Positions 40,257 to 49,280 of a stretch of 63,126 nt of DNA are shown one piece after another (position 1 is the first letter of the stretch; the number at the start of each line of letters is the position of its first letter). The notes under the pieces are model-generated. The model did no database searches, was not told the DNA's origin, and saw only the letters and a list, made by a program, of their open reading frames with translations. The DNA comes from Rhodovulum sp. PH10 (GTDB lineage Bacteria; Pseudomonadota; Alphaproteobacteria; Rhizobiales; Xanthobacteraceae): NCBI RefSeq assembly GCF_000293785.1, contig NZ_AKZI01000113.1, positions 1 through 63,126 on the forward strand, given 5' to 3'. Position numbers and translations under genes: made by a program.

Positions 40257-43238
40257 GTGGACGACCATGTGGACGACCAGGCCGCTGCCGAGACCGTCGA
40301 CGGCTCGCCGGCCTTGGCCCGGCGCATCGTCGCGGTGCCCCTTTGTGCCGACCCCGAGGGTGCGAGCGAGACCGTCGCGCGCTGGCGTGAAACCCTCGAC
40401 CCGGCGGGAGCGGCGGCGGTCGAGCGGGCGCTCGACGTCGCGCCCACCGTCGCGCCGCTGCTCGAGGCGCTGGCCGACGGCTCGCCCTATCTGTGGGAGC
40501 TGGTGCAGCGCGACCCGCAGCGCTTCGCGGCGCTGCTCGCCTGCGACCCCGACCGCCGCCTCGCCGAAATCCTCGCCGACACGTTTCGCGCCGTCGCCGC
40601 GAGCCGCGACGAGGCCGAGGCGATGCGCCTCCTGCGCACCCTCAAGGCCGAGGCGGCGCTCCTGATCGCGCTCGCCGACATCGGCGGCGTGTGGCCGGTC
40701 GAGCGGGTGACGGGGGCCTTGTCCGATCTCGCCGACACCACCGTGCGCGCCGCGGTGCGCTTCCTGCTCGACGGCTTGGTGCGCGCCGGCAAGCTGGTGC
40801 CGCCCGATCCCGACCACGTTGCCGAGCACTGCGGCTACGTGGTGTTCGCCATGGGCAAGATGGGCGCCCACGAGCTGAACTATTCGAGCGACATCGACCT
40901 CATCGTCTTCTACGACCCGACCGCGCCGCTCGCCCCCGGCCTCGAGCCGGGGCCCTTGTTCGTGCGGCTCACCCGCAGCCTGATCAAGCTTCTCTCCGAG
41001 CGCACCGTCGACGGCTACGTGTTTCGCGTCGACCTGCGGCTCAGGCCCGATCCCTCGTCCACCCAGGTGGCGGTGTCGGTGCCGGCGGCGCTCGACTATT
41101 ACGAGAGCACCGGCCAGAACTGGGAGCGTGCGGCCTTCATCAAGGCGCGCCCCTGTGCCGGCGACCTCGCGCTCGGCGGCTACATTCTGAAGGAGCTGTC
41201 GCCGTTCGTCTGGCGCAAATATCTCGACTTCGCGACGCTCGCCGACGTCCACGCGATGAAGCGGCGGATTCATGCCTACAAGGGCCACGGCGCGATCGCG
41301 GTCGAGGGGCACAATGTGAAGCTCGGCCGTGGCGGCATCCGCGAGATCGAGTTCTTCGTGCAGACCCAGCAGCTCATCGCCGGTGGCCGCAACCCGGTGC
41401 TGCGCGGGCGGGAAACGCTGGCGACGCTCGACGCACTCGCCGAAGGCCAGTGGATCACGCCGGAGGCGGCGGCCGAGCTGGCGCGGGCCTACCGCTTTCT
41501 CCGCACCGTCGAGCATCGCCTGCAAATGGTCGCCGACGAGCAGACCCACACGCTGCCGGCCGACCGCGAGTCTTTGGAAAAGTTCGCCCGCTTCCTCGGC
41601 TTCGAGAGCCGCGACGCGTTCGCCGCCGCGCTGGTCGCCGAGCTCGAGGTGGTGCAGCGCCATTACGCCGCGCTGTTCGAGGACGCCGCCGCCCGCGCCG
41701 CCGAGCAGCGCGGCCTCGTCTTTCCGCCCGACCAGGACGACCGCGAGACGCTCGACAAGCTCGCCACGATGGGGTTTCAGAAGCCGCTCGAGGTGTCCGC
41801 CCGCGTGCGGCACTGGCTGACCGGCGCGCCGCGCGGCCTGCGCGGCGAGTTCGCGCGAAGCCAGTTCGCCCAGCTGGTGCCGGGCCTGATCGATCAGTTC
41901 GCCCACGCCGAAAGCCCCGATGCGGCGGTGCTCGCCTTCGACCGCTTCGTCTCCGGCCTGCACGCCGGTGGCCGGCTGTTCGCGCTGCTCGTCCAGAATC
42001 CCGATCTCGTCACGCTGCTCGGCGTGCTGCTCGGCACCGCGCCGCGGCTCGCCGACATCCTCGCCGAGCACCCGCAGGTGATGGACCCGCTGATCGAGCC
42101 GGCCTTCTTCGGCGCGCTGCCGGATGCCGCGCAGCTCGACGCCGAGCTCGGCCGCTCGCTCGCGCTCGCCCGCTCGGACGAGGATTTTCTCGACCGCGTG
42201 CGCCTGTTCGGCCAGGAGCAGATGTTCCTGATCGGCGCGCGGATTCTCTCCGGCACGGTGTCGGCGGTGCAGGCCGGCGACGCGTTCGCCGGGCTCGCCG
42301 ACGTGGTGATCCGCGCGCTGCATCGCTCCGTCGACGCGACCTTCACCGCGACCTACGGAAAAATCCCGAACGGCGAGAGCGCGGTGCTGGCGATGGGCAA
42401 GCTCGGCGGCCGCGAGATGACCGCCTCGTCCGACCTCGATCTGATCGTGATCTACGACTTCGATCCCGACCACCCGGAGTCGGACGGCGCCCGCTCGCTC
42501 TATGGCAGCCAGTATTACGCCCGCTTCACCCAGCGGCTGATCAATGCGCTGACCACCCGGACCAATCACGGCCGGCTCTACGAGGTGGACATGCGGCTGC
42601 GCCCGTCCGGCCGCGCCGGGCCGGTCGCCACCTCGCTCGCCGCCTTCCGCGACTATCAGCGCACCGAGGCCTGGACGTGGGAGCACATGGCGCTCACCCG
42701 CGCCCGCGTGGTGTCGGCCTCGCCGGAGTTCGCGGCCGCGGTGGACGGGGCGATCCGCGCCGTGCTGGCGGTGCCGCGCGACCGTGAGCGGATCGCCGGC
42801 GACGTCGTCGAGATGCGCCGGGCGATCGCCGCCGAGAAGGGCGACGACAAGCGGTGGGACCTGAAATACGTCGCCGGCGGGCTGGTCGACATCGAGTTCG
42901 TCACGCAGTACCTGCAGCTCGTCCACGCCGCCGAGCAGCCGAAGATTCTCGACACCTCGACCATAAGGGTGCTCGAGAAGGCGGCCCGCCTCGGCCTCCT
43001 GTCGGCCGAGGACGCCGAGGTGCTGCGCCCGGCGGCGCGGCTCTATCACGACCTCGGCCACATCCTGCGGCTGTGCCTGTCCGGGCCGTTCGTGCCGGAG
43101 CAGGCCGGCGCCGGCCTGTTGGCGCTGCTCACCCGCGCCGGCGACGTGCCGGACTTCGCCACCCTCGAGGCGCACGTGGTCGAGACCCAGGAGAAGGTGC
43201 GCAAGTGCTTCGTTCGGATTTTGGGAGAGGAGCCGTAG
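40257..43238 (+). CDS. glnE: Bifunctional glutamine synthetase adenylyltransferase/deadenylase
   Basis: A 993-residue protein that adenylylates and deadenylylates glutamine synthetase in response to PII. It has two nucleotidyltransferase domains, with the metal-binding motif in KMGAHELNYSSDIDLIVFYD (about residue 199, deadenylylating half) and KLGGREMTASSDLDLIVIYD (about 711, adenylylating half). Both copies of the catalytic Asp-x-Asp are intact. The GTG at 40257 is the only start near the kinase stop ten bases upstream and no ATG lies in the first codons. Its close spacing to the kinase gene suggests shared transcription. Confidence 0.96.
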   Translation: MDDHVDDQAAAETVDGSPALARRIVAVPLCADPEGASETVARWRETLDPAGAAAVERALDVAPTVAPLLEALADGSPYLWELVQRDPQRFAALLACDPDRRLAEILADTFRAVAASRDEAEAMRLLRTLKAEAALLIALADIGGVWPVERVTGALSDLADTTVRAAVRFLLDGLVRAGKLVPPDPDHVAEHCGYVVFAMGKMGAHELNYSSDIDLIVFYDPTAPLAPGLEPGPLFVRLTRSLIKLLSERTVDGYVFRVDLRLRPDPSSTQVAVSVPAALDYYESTGQNWERAAFIKARPCAGDLALGGYILKELSPFVWRKYLDFATLADVHAMKRRIHAYKGHGAIAVEGHNVKLGRGGIREIEFFVQTQQLIAGGRNPVLRGRETLATLDALAEGQWITPEAAAELARAYRFLRTVEHRLQMVADEQTHTLPADRESLEKFARFLGFESRDAFAAALVAELEVVQRHYAALFEDAAARAAEQRGLVFPPDQDDRETLDKLATMGFQKPLEVSARVRHWLTGAPRGLRGEFARSQFAQLVPGLIDQFAHAESPDAAVLAFDRFVSGLHAGGRLFALLVQNPDLVTLLGVLLGTAPRLADILAEHPQVMDPLIEPAFFGALPDAAQLDAELGRSLALARSDEDFLDRVRLFGQEQMFLIGARILSGTVSAVQAGDAFAGLADVVIRALHRSVDATFTATYGKIPNGESAVLAMGKLGGREMTASSDLDLIVIYDFDPDHPESDGARSLYGSQYYARFTQRLINALTTRTNHGRLYEVDMRLRPSGRAGPVATSLAAFRDYQRTEAWTWEHMALTRARVVSASPEFAAAVDGAIRAVLAVPRDRERIAGDVVEMRRAIAAEKGDDKRWDLKYVAGGLVDIEFVTQYLQLVHAAEQPKILDTSTIRVLEKAARLGLLSAEDAEVLRPAARLYHDLGHILRLCLSGPFVPEQAGAGLLALLTRAGDVPDFATLEAHVVETQEKVRKCFVRILGEEP

Positions 43239-43285
43239 GGGCGAGGGCAGGACCCAGGTGAGGGGAGGGCCGGGCGAACCGGGCG

Positions 43286-43313
43286 GATTTCACCGCGTTG
43301 ACGCTGTGAAATC
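43286..43313. promoter_or_regulatory. Operator palindrome upstream of the Xre/RES pair
   Basis: GATTTCAC (43286-43293) and its exact complement GTGAAATC (43306-43313) are separated by 12 bases, centred about 50 bases before the antitoxin ATG. TTGACG lies in the spacer, like a -35 element. It fits an operator bound by the Xre antitoxin across its own promoter. Confidence 0.7.
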
Positions 43314-43348
43314 GAAATGCAATCCTCCGCCGGGAGGACGAGACGCCC

Positions 43349-43687
43349 ATGTCCACCGCGGTCGGCCGGATCATCGCCCATCTCCGTGACGACGGAGGGC
43401 TCCAGGGCAAGGACATCGCCAACATCGTCGCGGTCTCGCCGGCGACCGTGTCGCGCTGGTCGAGCGGCAAGGCGACGCCCGATCTGCGCACCCAGACGGT
43501 GATCGCCGAGCTGCGCTACGTGGTCGACCGGCTCGCCGACCTCTACACGCCCGACGAGACCCGGCTGTGGCTGCATGCGGCGCATCCGATGCTCGGTGGC
43601 GAGCGGGCGATCGACCTGATCAATGCCGGCCGCACCGAGGAGGTGCTGGCGCTCGTCGAGGCGCTGGAGACCGGAGCCCACACCTGA
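43349..43687 (+). CDS. Xre/MbcA/ParS-like antitoxin of a RES-Xre system
   Basis: A 112-residue antitoxin. Residues 8-50 form a helix-turn-helix (GKDIANIVAVSPATVSRWSS). The C-terminal half is the MbcA/ParS/Xre toxin-binding domain (VVDRLADLYTPDETRLWLHA, HPMLGGERAIDLINAGRTEE). It is separated from the RES toxin gene by one base. It binds and blocks the toxin and should repress the operon through the palindrome at 43286-43313. Confidence 0.9.
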   Translation: MSTAVGRIIAHLRDDGGLQGKDIANIVAVSPATVSRWSSGKATPDLRTQTVIAELRYVVDRLADLYTPDETRLWLHAAHPMLGGERAIDLINAGRTEEVLALVEALETGAHT

Positions 43688-43688
43688 C

Positions 43689-44252
43689 ATGGCGGACGAT
43701 CCGCCCGGCGGCATGCGTCGCGCCCGCGACCTCGCGCTGCTCGACGCGATCGACGCCTTTCCACGCGAGGCGTTCGAGGGCCGGGTGTGGCGGGTGGTGC
43801 GCGAGGAGCGCGATCCGACGCTCGGCGGACCCTCGCGCAGCCGCTGGTGCGACGGCTCGTTCGACGTGCTCTACACCTCGCTCGCGCGCGACGGGGCGAT
43901 CGCCGAGATCGACGCGCTTCTCTCCCTGCAGCCGGTGTTTCCCTCCAAGATCCGGTGGCTCGTCCACACGCTGCGGGTCGTCACCGCGCGCACGCTGCGG
44001 CTCGCCGATCCGTCCGCGCTCGCGCGGCTCGGCGTCGTCACCGAACGCTGGGCCGATCGTGATTACCTCCGGTCTCAGGCGATCGCCGAGGCGGCGTTCT
44101 TTCTCGGCTTCGACGGCCTGATCGCACCCAGCGCCCGCTGGCCGTGCGACACGCTGGTGCTCTTCGACGAGCAGATGGCGCCGGGCGCCGTCACCGTCGT
44201 CGCCTCCGAGCCGGTCGATCTCGTGGCCTGGCGTCGCGATCCCGACCGCTGA
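43689..44252 (+). CDS. RES-domain toxin
   Basis: A 187-residue RES-domain toxin. Characterised relatives degrade NAD+ or ADP-ribosylate a target. Conserved features are an Arg in FEGRVWRVV, Arg plus Tyr in SRWCDGSFDVLYTSLA, the Glu in AIAEIDALLSLQP and the C-terminal stretch FDGLIAPSARWPCDTLVLF. The ATG at 43689 follows the antitoxin stop with one base between, so the genes are coupled, antitoxin first. An in-frame upstream ATG inside the antitoxin gene gives no family residues. Confidence 0.9.
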   Translation: MADDPPGGMRRARDLALLDAIDAFPREAFEGRVWRVVREERDPTLGGPSRSRWCDGSFDVLYTSLARDGAIAEIDALLSLQPVFPSKIRWLVHTLRVVTARTLRLADPSALARLGVVTERWADRDYLRSQAIAEAAFFLGFDGLIAPSARWPCDTLVLFDEQMAPGAVTVVASEPVDLVAWRRDPDR

Positions 44253-44259
44253 CACTTTC

Positions 44260-45198
44260 TCACGCGATCGGCAGGGCGGGGGCGTCGGGCTCGGCGAACT
44301 CGGCGAGCAGCCAGTCGCGAAACAGCCGCACCGCCTCGTGCCGGCCGTGGCCGTGCGGCACCGTGACGAAATAGCCGGACGACGACTGCAGGCTGTGCGC
44401 CCATGGCGCGACCAGTCGTCCGCGCGCGAGATCTTCCGCCACCACCGGCGTGCGCCCCATCACCACGCCGATGCCGTTGGCCGCCAGCTCGAAGCACGAA
44501 TAGAGCAGGTCGCAGGCGATCTCGTCGGCGAAGGCGAGGCCCGGCGCGCCGGCGGTCTCGAGCCACAGCGGCCAGTCGTCCCGCAGCAGGAGCGGCGTGG
44601 TGGCGCGGATCACCCGGTGGTGCGCGAGCTCGGCCGGATCGAGCGGCGCCGTCTTGCCGGCGAGCAGCGCCGGGCCGCACACCGGAAAGATGCGCTCGTA
44701 GGAGATGCGGTCGGAGTCGTGGCCGGCGAAGGCGCCGAGCCCGTAGCGGATCGCGAGGTCGAGCCCCTTGAAGGGGCCGGTGCCGTCGCGGTCGCCCGTG
44801 TCGTACGGGTTGAGCGTGCGCAACCGCACGTCGATGTCCGGATGCTTCTCGATGAAGCCGTCGATGCGCGGCACCAGGCATTTGAGCAGGAAGGTGCCGG
44901 GGCACCCGATCATCAAGGTCTCGCCGGTGCCGTGCGCCACCCGATCGGTCGCGTGAGCGATGCCGACGATCATGGGACGTATGTCCGCGAGGTATTGCTC
45001 GCCGGGCGGCGTCAACCGCACCGTGCCGCCTTTTCTGGTGAACAGCTCGATGCCGAGAAGAGTCTCCAGCTTGCGAATCTGGTGGCTGATCGCCGTCTGC
45101 GTGAGATTCAGCTCGACTGCGGCGCGTCCGAAACTGCAGTGGCGCGCCACCGCCTCGGCGGCGCGCAGGCAGGCGATCGAGGGAAGACGGCCGGGCAT
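44260..45198 (-). CDS. LysR-family transcriptional regulator
   Basis: A 312-residue LysR regulator, closest in style to the GcvA-type group. The N-terminal winged helix is at residues 1-65 (FGRAAVELNLTQTAISHQIR). The effector-binding domain covers about 90-300. It is divergent from an MFS transporter gene and probably controls it. A perfect palindrome, CATGACG-TTT-CGTCATG, lies in the gap between the two. The stop is only eight bases from the RES toxin stop, in convergent orientation. The effector is unknown. Confidence 0.9.
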   Translation of the reverse strand: MPGRLPSIACLRAAEAVARHCSFGRAAVELNLTQTAISHQIRKLETLLGIELFTRKGGTVRLTPPGEQYLADIRPMIVGIAHATDRVAHGTGETLMIGCPGTFLLKCLVPRIDGFIEKHPDIDVRLRTLNPYDTGDRDGTGPFKGLDLAIRYGLGAFAGHDSDRISYERIFPVCGPALLAGKTAPLDPAELAHHRVIRATTPLLLRDDWPLWLETAGAPGLAFADEIACDLLYSCFELAANGIGVVMGRTPVVAEDLARGRLVAPWAHSLQSSSGYFVTVPHGHGRHEAVRLFRDWLLAEFAEPDAPALPIA

Positions 45199-45229
45199 TC
45201 GCGGATCACTCCGTCGCGATCGGTGGCGA

Positions 45230-45246
45230 CATGACGTTTCGTCATG
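45230..45246. promoter_or_regulatory. LysR/MFS intergenic palindrome
   Basis: A perfect inverted repeat of seven bases on each side (CATGACG, CGTCATG) with TTT between. It sits 32 bases upstream of the LysR start and 80 bases before the MFS start. I take it as the candidate binding site for the LysR protein; its arms lack the canonical T-N11-A layout, so another regulator is possible. Confidence 0.5.
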
Positions 45247-45326
45247 CTGGACTGGTTATTTATCATTTGCCAGCGGCCCCCCGGGCGATTTCTGATTTCC
45301 TCGGACACCGAAAAAGCGGGGGCAAG

Positions 45327-46673
45327 ATGACGAATATTCAAGATCGCCTCGTCGGGCAAGGAGACGCGGCGAGTGGTTCGGATCCCTGGTATGCAGGGTT
45401 GACGCCGCGTCACTGGCGCATCCTGTGGGGCAGCTACATGGGGTGGATCTTCGACGGCTTCGAGGCGTTCGCCCTGGTCGTCGCGCTGCCCTCCGCGCTG
45501 CGCACGCTGCTCACCCCCGAGCAGGCGCAGACGCCGGCCTTCTATGCCGGCACGGCGATCGGCATCACCCTGCTCGGCTGGGGCATCGGCGGCCTGATCG
45601 GCGGCGTCCTGTGCGACTATATCGGCCGCAAGCGGATGATGATGCTGGCGGTATTCTTCTACGCGCTGTTCACCGGCCTCACCTGCTTCTCCACCAGCTT
45701 CGAGATGCTGGCGGTGATGCGCTTCATCACCGGGCTCGCGATCGGCAGCGAGTGGAGCACCGGCGTCGCGCTGGTGTCCGAGACCTGGCCGGACAAGGCG
45801 CGGCCGAAGGGCTGCGGTTTCCTGCATTCGGGCTTCGGCGGCGGCGCGCTGCTCGCCTCGGCGGTGTGGTTCCTGCTCGCCACCTTCCAGCCGCTCGGCA
45901 GCGAGAGCTGGCGGCTGATCTTCGTCGCCGGCGCGCTGCCCGCCTTCTGCGTGCTCTATCTGCGCCGCGCGCTCGACGAGTCCGAGAAGTGGGTCGCCGC
46001 GGTCAAGGCGCAGCGCGCCGTCGCCGCGAGCCACGGCGAGAGCACCCGGCCGTTCACGCTGTCGGAGATCTTCCGTGATCCCGAGAGCCGCCGCCGCGTG
46101 CTCTTGACCACCATCCTGTCGTTCGCCACCACGGTCGGCTGGTGGGCGGTGTCGAGCTGGATGCCGGCCTATACCGAGCAGCTCGCGCATCTGCACGGCG
46201 AGCCGGCCGGCGTGTGGGCGCCGCGCATGTCGCTCATCTACAATGTCGGGGCGATCATCGCCTATGTCTCGTCCGGCTTCATCGCCGATGCGATCGGGCG
46301 GCGGCCGTATCTTCTCATGACGTTCGCCGGCTCGCTGGTGATGTCGATCCTCACTTACACCTGGACCGGCGACCTCTACACCTTCATGGTGATCGCCTTC
46401 TTCAACGGCGTGTTCACCCTCGGCTTCGCCTTCTCGTGGATGGCGATCTATCTGGTCGAGCTGTTCCCCACCGCGGTGCGCGCCACCGCCGCCGGCTTCA
46501 TCTTCAACGCCGCGCGGCTGATCGCCTGGCTCTTCCCGATCATCGCCGGTGCGCTGGTCGCCAGCCTCGGCGGGCTGTCGAGCGCGGCGCTGACCATGGC
46601 CAGCGTGTTCGTGCTCGGCGTGATCGTGCCGTGGTTCCTGCCGGAGACCGCCGGCAAGCCCTTGCCGGATTGA
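45327..46673 (+). CDS. MFS transporter, sugar/organic acid type
   Basis: A 448-residue major facilitator with 12 predicted membrane helices. The inter-helix 2-3 motif CDYIGRKRMMML and the later DAIGRRPYLLM are typical of the metabolite:H+ symporter (aromatic acid or sugar) subfamily. The ATG at 45327 follows GCGGGGGC. It is divergent from a LysR gene, which suggests substrate-inducible uptake of an organic acid. The substrate cannot be read from the sequence. Confidence 0.88.
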   Translation: MTNIQDRLVGQGDAASGSDPWYAGLTPRHWRILWGSYMGWIFDGFEAFALVVALPSALRTLLTPEQAQTPAFYAGTAIGITLLGWGIGGLIGGVLCDYIGRKRMMMLAVFFYALFTGLTCFSTSFEMLAVMRFITGLAIGSEWSTGVALVSETWPDKARPKGCGFLHSGFGGGALLASAVWFLLATFQPLGSESWRLIFVAGALPAFCVLYLRRALDESEKWVAAVKAQRAVAASHGESTRPFTLSEIFRDPESRRRVLLTTILSFATTVGWWAVSSWMPAYTEQLAHLHGEPAGVWAPRMSLIYNVGAIIAYVSSGFIADAIGRRPYLLMTFAGSLVMSILTYTWTGDLYTFMVIAFFNGVFTLGFAFSWMAIYLVELFPTAVRATAAGFIFNAARLIAWLFPIIAGALVASLGGLSSAALTMASVFVLGVIVPWFLPETAGKPLPD

Positions 46674-46720
46674 CCCCCGGTTCGGCGGAGGGGTCGCGAA
46701 ACCTCCTCGACGAACGGCCG

Positions 46721-46752
46721 ACGCGCCCCGATTCTCTCGGATCGGGGCGCGT
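46721..46752. terminator. Hairpin between converging MFS and hydrolase genes
   Basis: A perfect 12-base-pair stem, ACGCGCCCCGAT (46721-46732) with ATCGGGGCGCGT (46741-46752), around an eight-base loop. It sits 30-50 bases beyond the stops of the converging genes and can end transcription from both sides. There is no clear U-tract. Confidence 0.65.
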
Positions 46753-46782
46753 TCGCGTTCGGTGCGAAGGGTGGAGGGCGTC

Positions 46783-47751
46783 TCAGAACAGATAACGCTT
46801 GCCGGCGGCGAGCGGTGACACCGTCGCCTTGCCGAAGGTCTCGACGAGCGCGTCGATCGCCCGCCAGCCGGTGCAGTGGCCGGCGGCGATCCGGGCGAGG
46901 TCGAAGTCGCGCAGCGCCTCCACCGTCTGCGGGATGATGCGCTCGTTCGTGCCGGCGAGATGCAGGCCGCCGACCACGCCGTGCAGCGGCACGTCGGGAT
47001 GGATCTCGCGCGCGTGCTTCAGCACGTTGACGATGCCGGCGTGCGAGCAGGCGGTCAGCACGACGATGCCCTTGCCGGCGACGTTCACCGTGAGAAAGCG
47101 CTCGTCGGTGATCAGCGGGTCGGGCTCCCACTCGCCCTCGGCGTTGCGGCGCAGGTCACCCGGAAGGCCCTTCTCGAACGGCACGACGCGCGGAATTTCT
47201 CCGGTGAGATGCACCATGCCGTCGAGCAGCTCCTGCGGCTCGGTCGCGTCGATCACCACGGCGCCGTGCGCGGCGAGCGTGACGGGGGAGGGGATGTCTT
47301 CCAGAATCCGCAGGCTGCCGTCGGCGCGCTTCGAGCCGCGCTGGGCGAACATGCCGGGATGCACGTAGAGCGGCACCGGCTTCTCGCCGTTCGCCGCGCG
47401 GATCAGGTCGAGCGCGGCCGGCAGGCCGCAGGCATGGTCCCAGTGGCCGTGCGACAGCACCACCGCCTCGACGGCGCCGAGATCGATGCCGAGCCGCGTC
47501 GTGTTGCGCTCGAAGGCGTAGCCCTCGGGCCCCGCGTCGAACAAGAGGCTGCGGGCGACGCCGTCGCGCCGCACCGTGACGAGGCAGGCGAGGCCGTGCA
47601 CCGCGCAGCACAGCACGTCGGAGGAGACCTCGTGGCCGCGCCGCACCTGATAAGGCCATTCGGCCTCGATGCCGGCGGGCACCGACGACAGGCTGTCGAC
47701 CGTGTTGTCGACCAGGATGTGCACTTCGAGGGAATCGACGGGGACCGGCAT
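46783..47751 (-). CDS. Metallo-beta-lactamase-fold hydrolase (dihydropterin-type)
   Basis: A 322-residue MBL-fold metalloprotein. The metal-binding motif is LSHGHWDHACGL, with further His in the C-terminal ACSHAGIVNVL and VVGGLHLAG segments. The layout matches proteins related to the dihydromethanopterin-type 5'-phosphate synthase group, whose actual roles in bacteria are mostly unproved. The start ATG at 47751 begins MPVPVDSLEVHILVDNTVDS, the usual family opening. The gene converges with the MFS gene. The substrate is not inferable. Confidence 0.82.
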   Translation of the reverse strand: MPVPVDSLEVHILVDNTVDSLSSVPAGIEAEWPYQVRRGHEVSSDVLCCAVHGLACLVTVRRDGVARSLLFDAGPEGYAFERNTTRLGIDLGAVEAVVLSHGHWDHACGLPAALDLIRAANGEKPVPLYVHPGMFAQRGSKRADGSLRILEDIPSPVTLAAHGAVVIDATEPQELLDGMVHLTGEIPRVVPFEKGLPGDLRRNAEGEWEPDPLITDERFLTVNVAGKGIVVLTACSHAGIVNVLKHAREIHPDVPLHGVVGGLHLAGTNERIIPQTVEALRDFDLARIAAGHCTGWRAIDALVETFGKATVSPLAAGKRYLF

Positions 47752-48068
47752 GTTCGAGAACCTGCGCTGCCGCCCGTGCGAGGCACGCGGGTCTCCGCGC
47801 ACAGCGCAGCAGGGGGCGGGTGGACGAGGAAAAGCCGCAGGTGCTTTTTTACGCCATGCGCTCGCCCGCTTGAAGCGCGCGGGGCGGCGGCCGGCGGCTC
47901 GTCTCGCGCATCCCGGGTTTTCGCGTCGCTCGGCCCATGGGGACGACCGGCTCTTGGCAGCGCATCGGGATCATGCGACAGCGGCCGGCCACGTCTCCCG
48001 CGGCCGGCCGGTCCGGTCTTCATCCTAGATCGTGTTTCGGACGTCGGTGCGGCGCGCGGGCCGAGCCC
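47752..48068. other. Intergenic region between the hydrolase and HAD genes
   Basis: A 317-base gap between two minus-strand genes that contains the likely promoter of the MBL hydrolase. No gene, repeat or strong hairpin was found. Confidence 0.35.
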
Positions 48069-48959
48069 TCAGGCCGCCTCCGGCGCGGGGGCGGTCGGCA
48101 CCGTCTCTGCGTCCACCTCCAACTCGGACCCCACCTCGGATCCGGGCTCGGCCGCCACCGGCGCGGCGGCGTGCTCGGGCAGCGCGAGCGCCGAATGCAG
48201 GCTGCGCGGATCGAGAAACACCGCCTGGCAGCCGGCATTCACGAGATCGGCCTTGGCATAGAGCCCGCTCAGCATGCCGACCGCGCGCATGCGCACGTGA
48301 TGGGCGGCTTCCGCGTCGTAGGGGGTGTCGCCGATCAGCAGCGCGTCGCCCGGATGCCGCGTGCCGAGCCGCTCGAGCACCGCCTCGAGAAGATCGGGAT
48401 GCGGCATGCCGCGCTCCACTTCGCCGCCCGACACCACGGTGTCCACCAGATCGTCGACCTCGATCAGGCTGCGATAATGCGCGAGCTCCTCGTCGCGCGC
48501 GGTGGTCACCAGCGCGACCGCGGCGCCGCGGCTCTTCAGGTCGGCGATCAGCGTGCGTACGCCGGGAAAGGCGCGCAGCGTCGGCAACACCTCGGTGCGC
48601 ATCCGCCAGCGATACTTGTCGAGCACCAGCTCGCGCGTCTCGCGGCATTCGCTCTCGGGCAGCAGCTCGGTCAGCATGTCCTCGGCATCCATGCCCTCGT
48701 AGCGATGGATGTCGGCGGTGCGGAAGGTGTGGCCGAACTCGGCGAGCGTTTGGGTCCAGCAGTTCAGCGAGGGCAGCACGGTGTCGACCAGCGTGCCTTC
48801 GATGTCGAACACATAGACCCGCGCCTCGGCCAGCGAGCCGCCGGTGCGCGAGCGTACCGCGAGGTGCGGGACGGACGGACGGCGGGGCTCGGGCGCTTGC
48901 GGTGTCTTCTTCGCGGCGTTCATCCAGCCGCGTCGGCGTATCCTGCGAGCAACAGCCAT
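48069..48959 (-). CDS. HAD-superfamily protein with altered catalytic motifs
   Basis: A 296-residue HAD-like protein. Motif I is FDIEGTLVDT: the nucleophile Asp52 is present but the second Asp (the usual acid/base) is replaced by Glu54. Motif II is VALVTTARD. The usual Lys of motif III, before PHPD, is Met in RGMPHPDLLEAV. Motif IV (LIGDTPYDAEAA) is intact. The fold resembles phosphoglycolate phosphatase-like HADs. The ATG at 48959 is preferred since GAGGACC precedes it; a start at 48923 would also work. Substrate and even phosphatase activity are uncertain because of the changed residues. Confidence 0.8.
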   Translation of the reverse strand: MAVARRIRRRGWMNAAKKTPQAPEPRRPSVPHLAVRSRTGGSLAEARVYVFDIEGTLVDTVLPSLNCWTQTLAEFGHTFRTADIHRYEGMDAEDMLTELLPESECRETRELVLDKYRWRMRTEVLPTLRAFPGVRTLIADLKSRGAAVALVTTARDEELAHYRSLIEVDDLVDTVVSGGEVERGMPHPDLLEAVLERLGTRHPGDALLIGDTPYDAEAAHHVRMRAVGMLSGLYAKADLVNAGCQAVFLDPRSLHSALALPEHAAAPVAAEPGSEVGSELEVDAETVPTAPAPEAA

Positions 48960-49280
48960 TGAGGTCCTCGTTCCACTCCCCCGCCCGTGCCTTGAGGGTT
49001 CGAGTCCGGGAGCCATGCGAGGGGCGATGCCTCGGCGACCGGTCCGGCAACTCCTGCATAGAACCGCTTCGCTTCCGCGCGGTTCCGCCACAGGCGAACG
49101 AAATTCCCGTGAAGTCTCCGTTGTGTCGGCTACCCGTCGGCGGCGATCGCCGGCCGGTGACCGGGTGGTGACCCGGCAGGGCGGCCGGCAGGGCGACCCC
49201 GGACTCCGGCGGGCCGGCAAATCTCTTTAAATCCGCCGGCGGCCGGCTTACATCGCTCGGTACCAGCCGAAGGACATCCC
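48960..49280. other. Divergent intergenic region before pepN
   Basis: A 321-base gap between the divergent HAD gene and pepN. It should carry promoters for both. An AT-richer stretch (AAATCTCTTTAAATC, 49218-49232) lies about 50 bases before the pepN start and is the best promoter candidate. Confidence 0.4.

Noticed and set aside
38118-43175. A 1,685-codon open frame on the minus strand
   Set aside because: It lies opposite the kinase and glnE genes. Extreme GC content leaves stop codons rare in the complementary third-position frame, and the translation is a His/Arg/Ala/Gly-rich mixture without domains.
48990-49015. Sequence GGGTTCGAGTCCGGG resembling a tRNA T-arm
   Set aside because: The bases on either side of the loop do not pair as a five-base T stem, and no acceptor, D or anticodon arms could be found around it.
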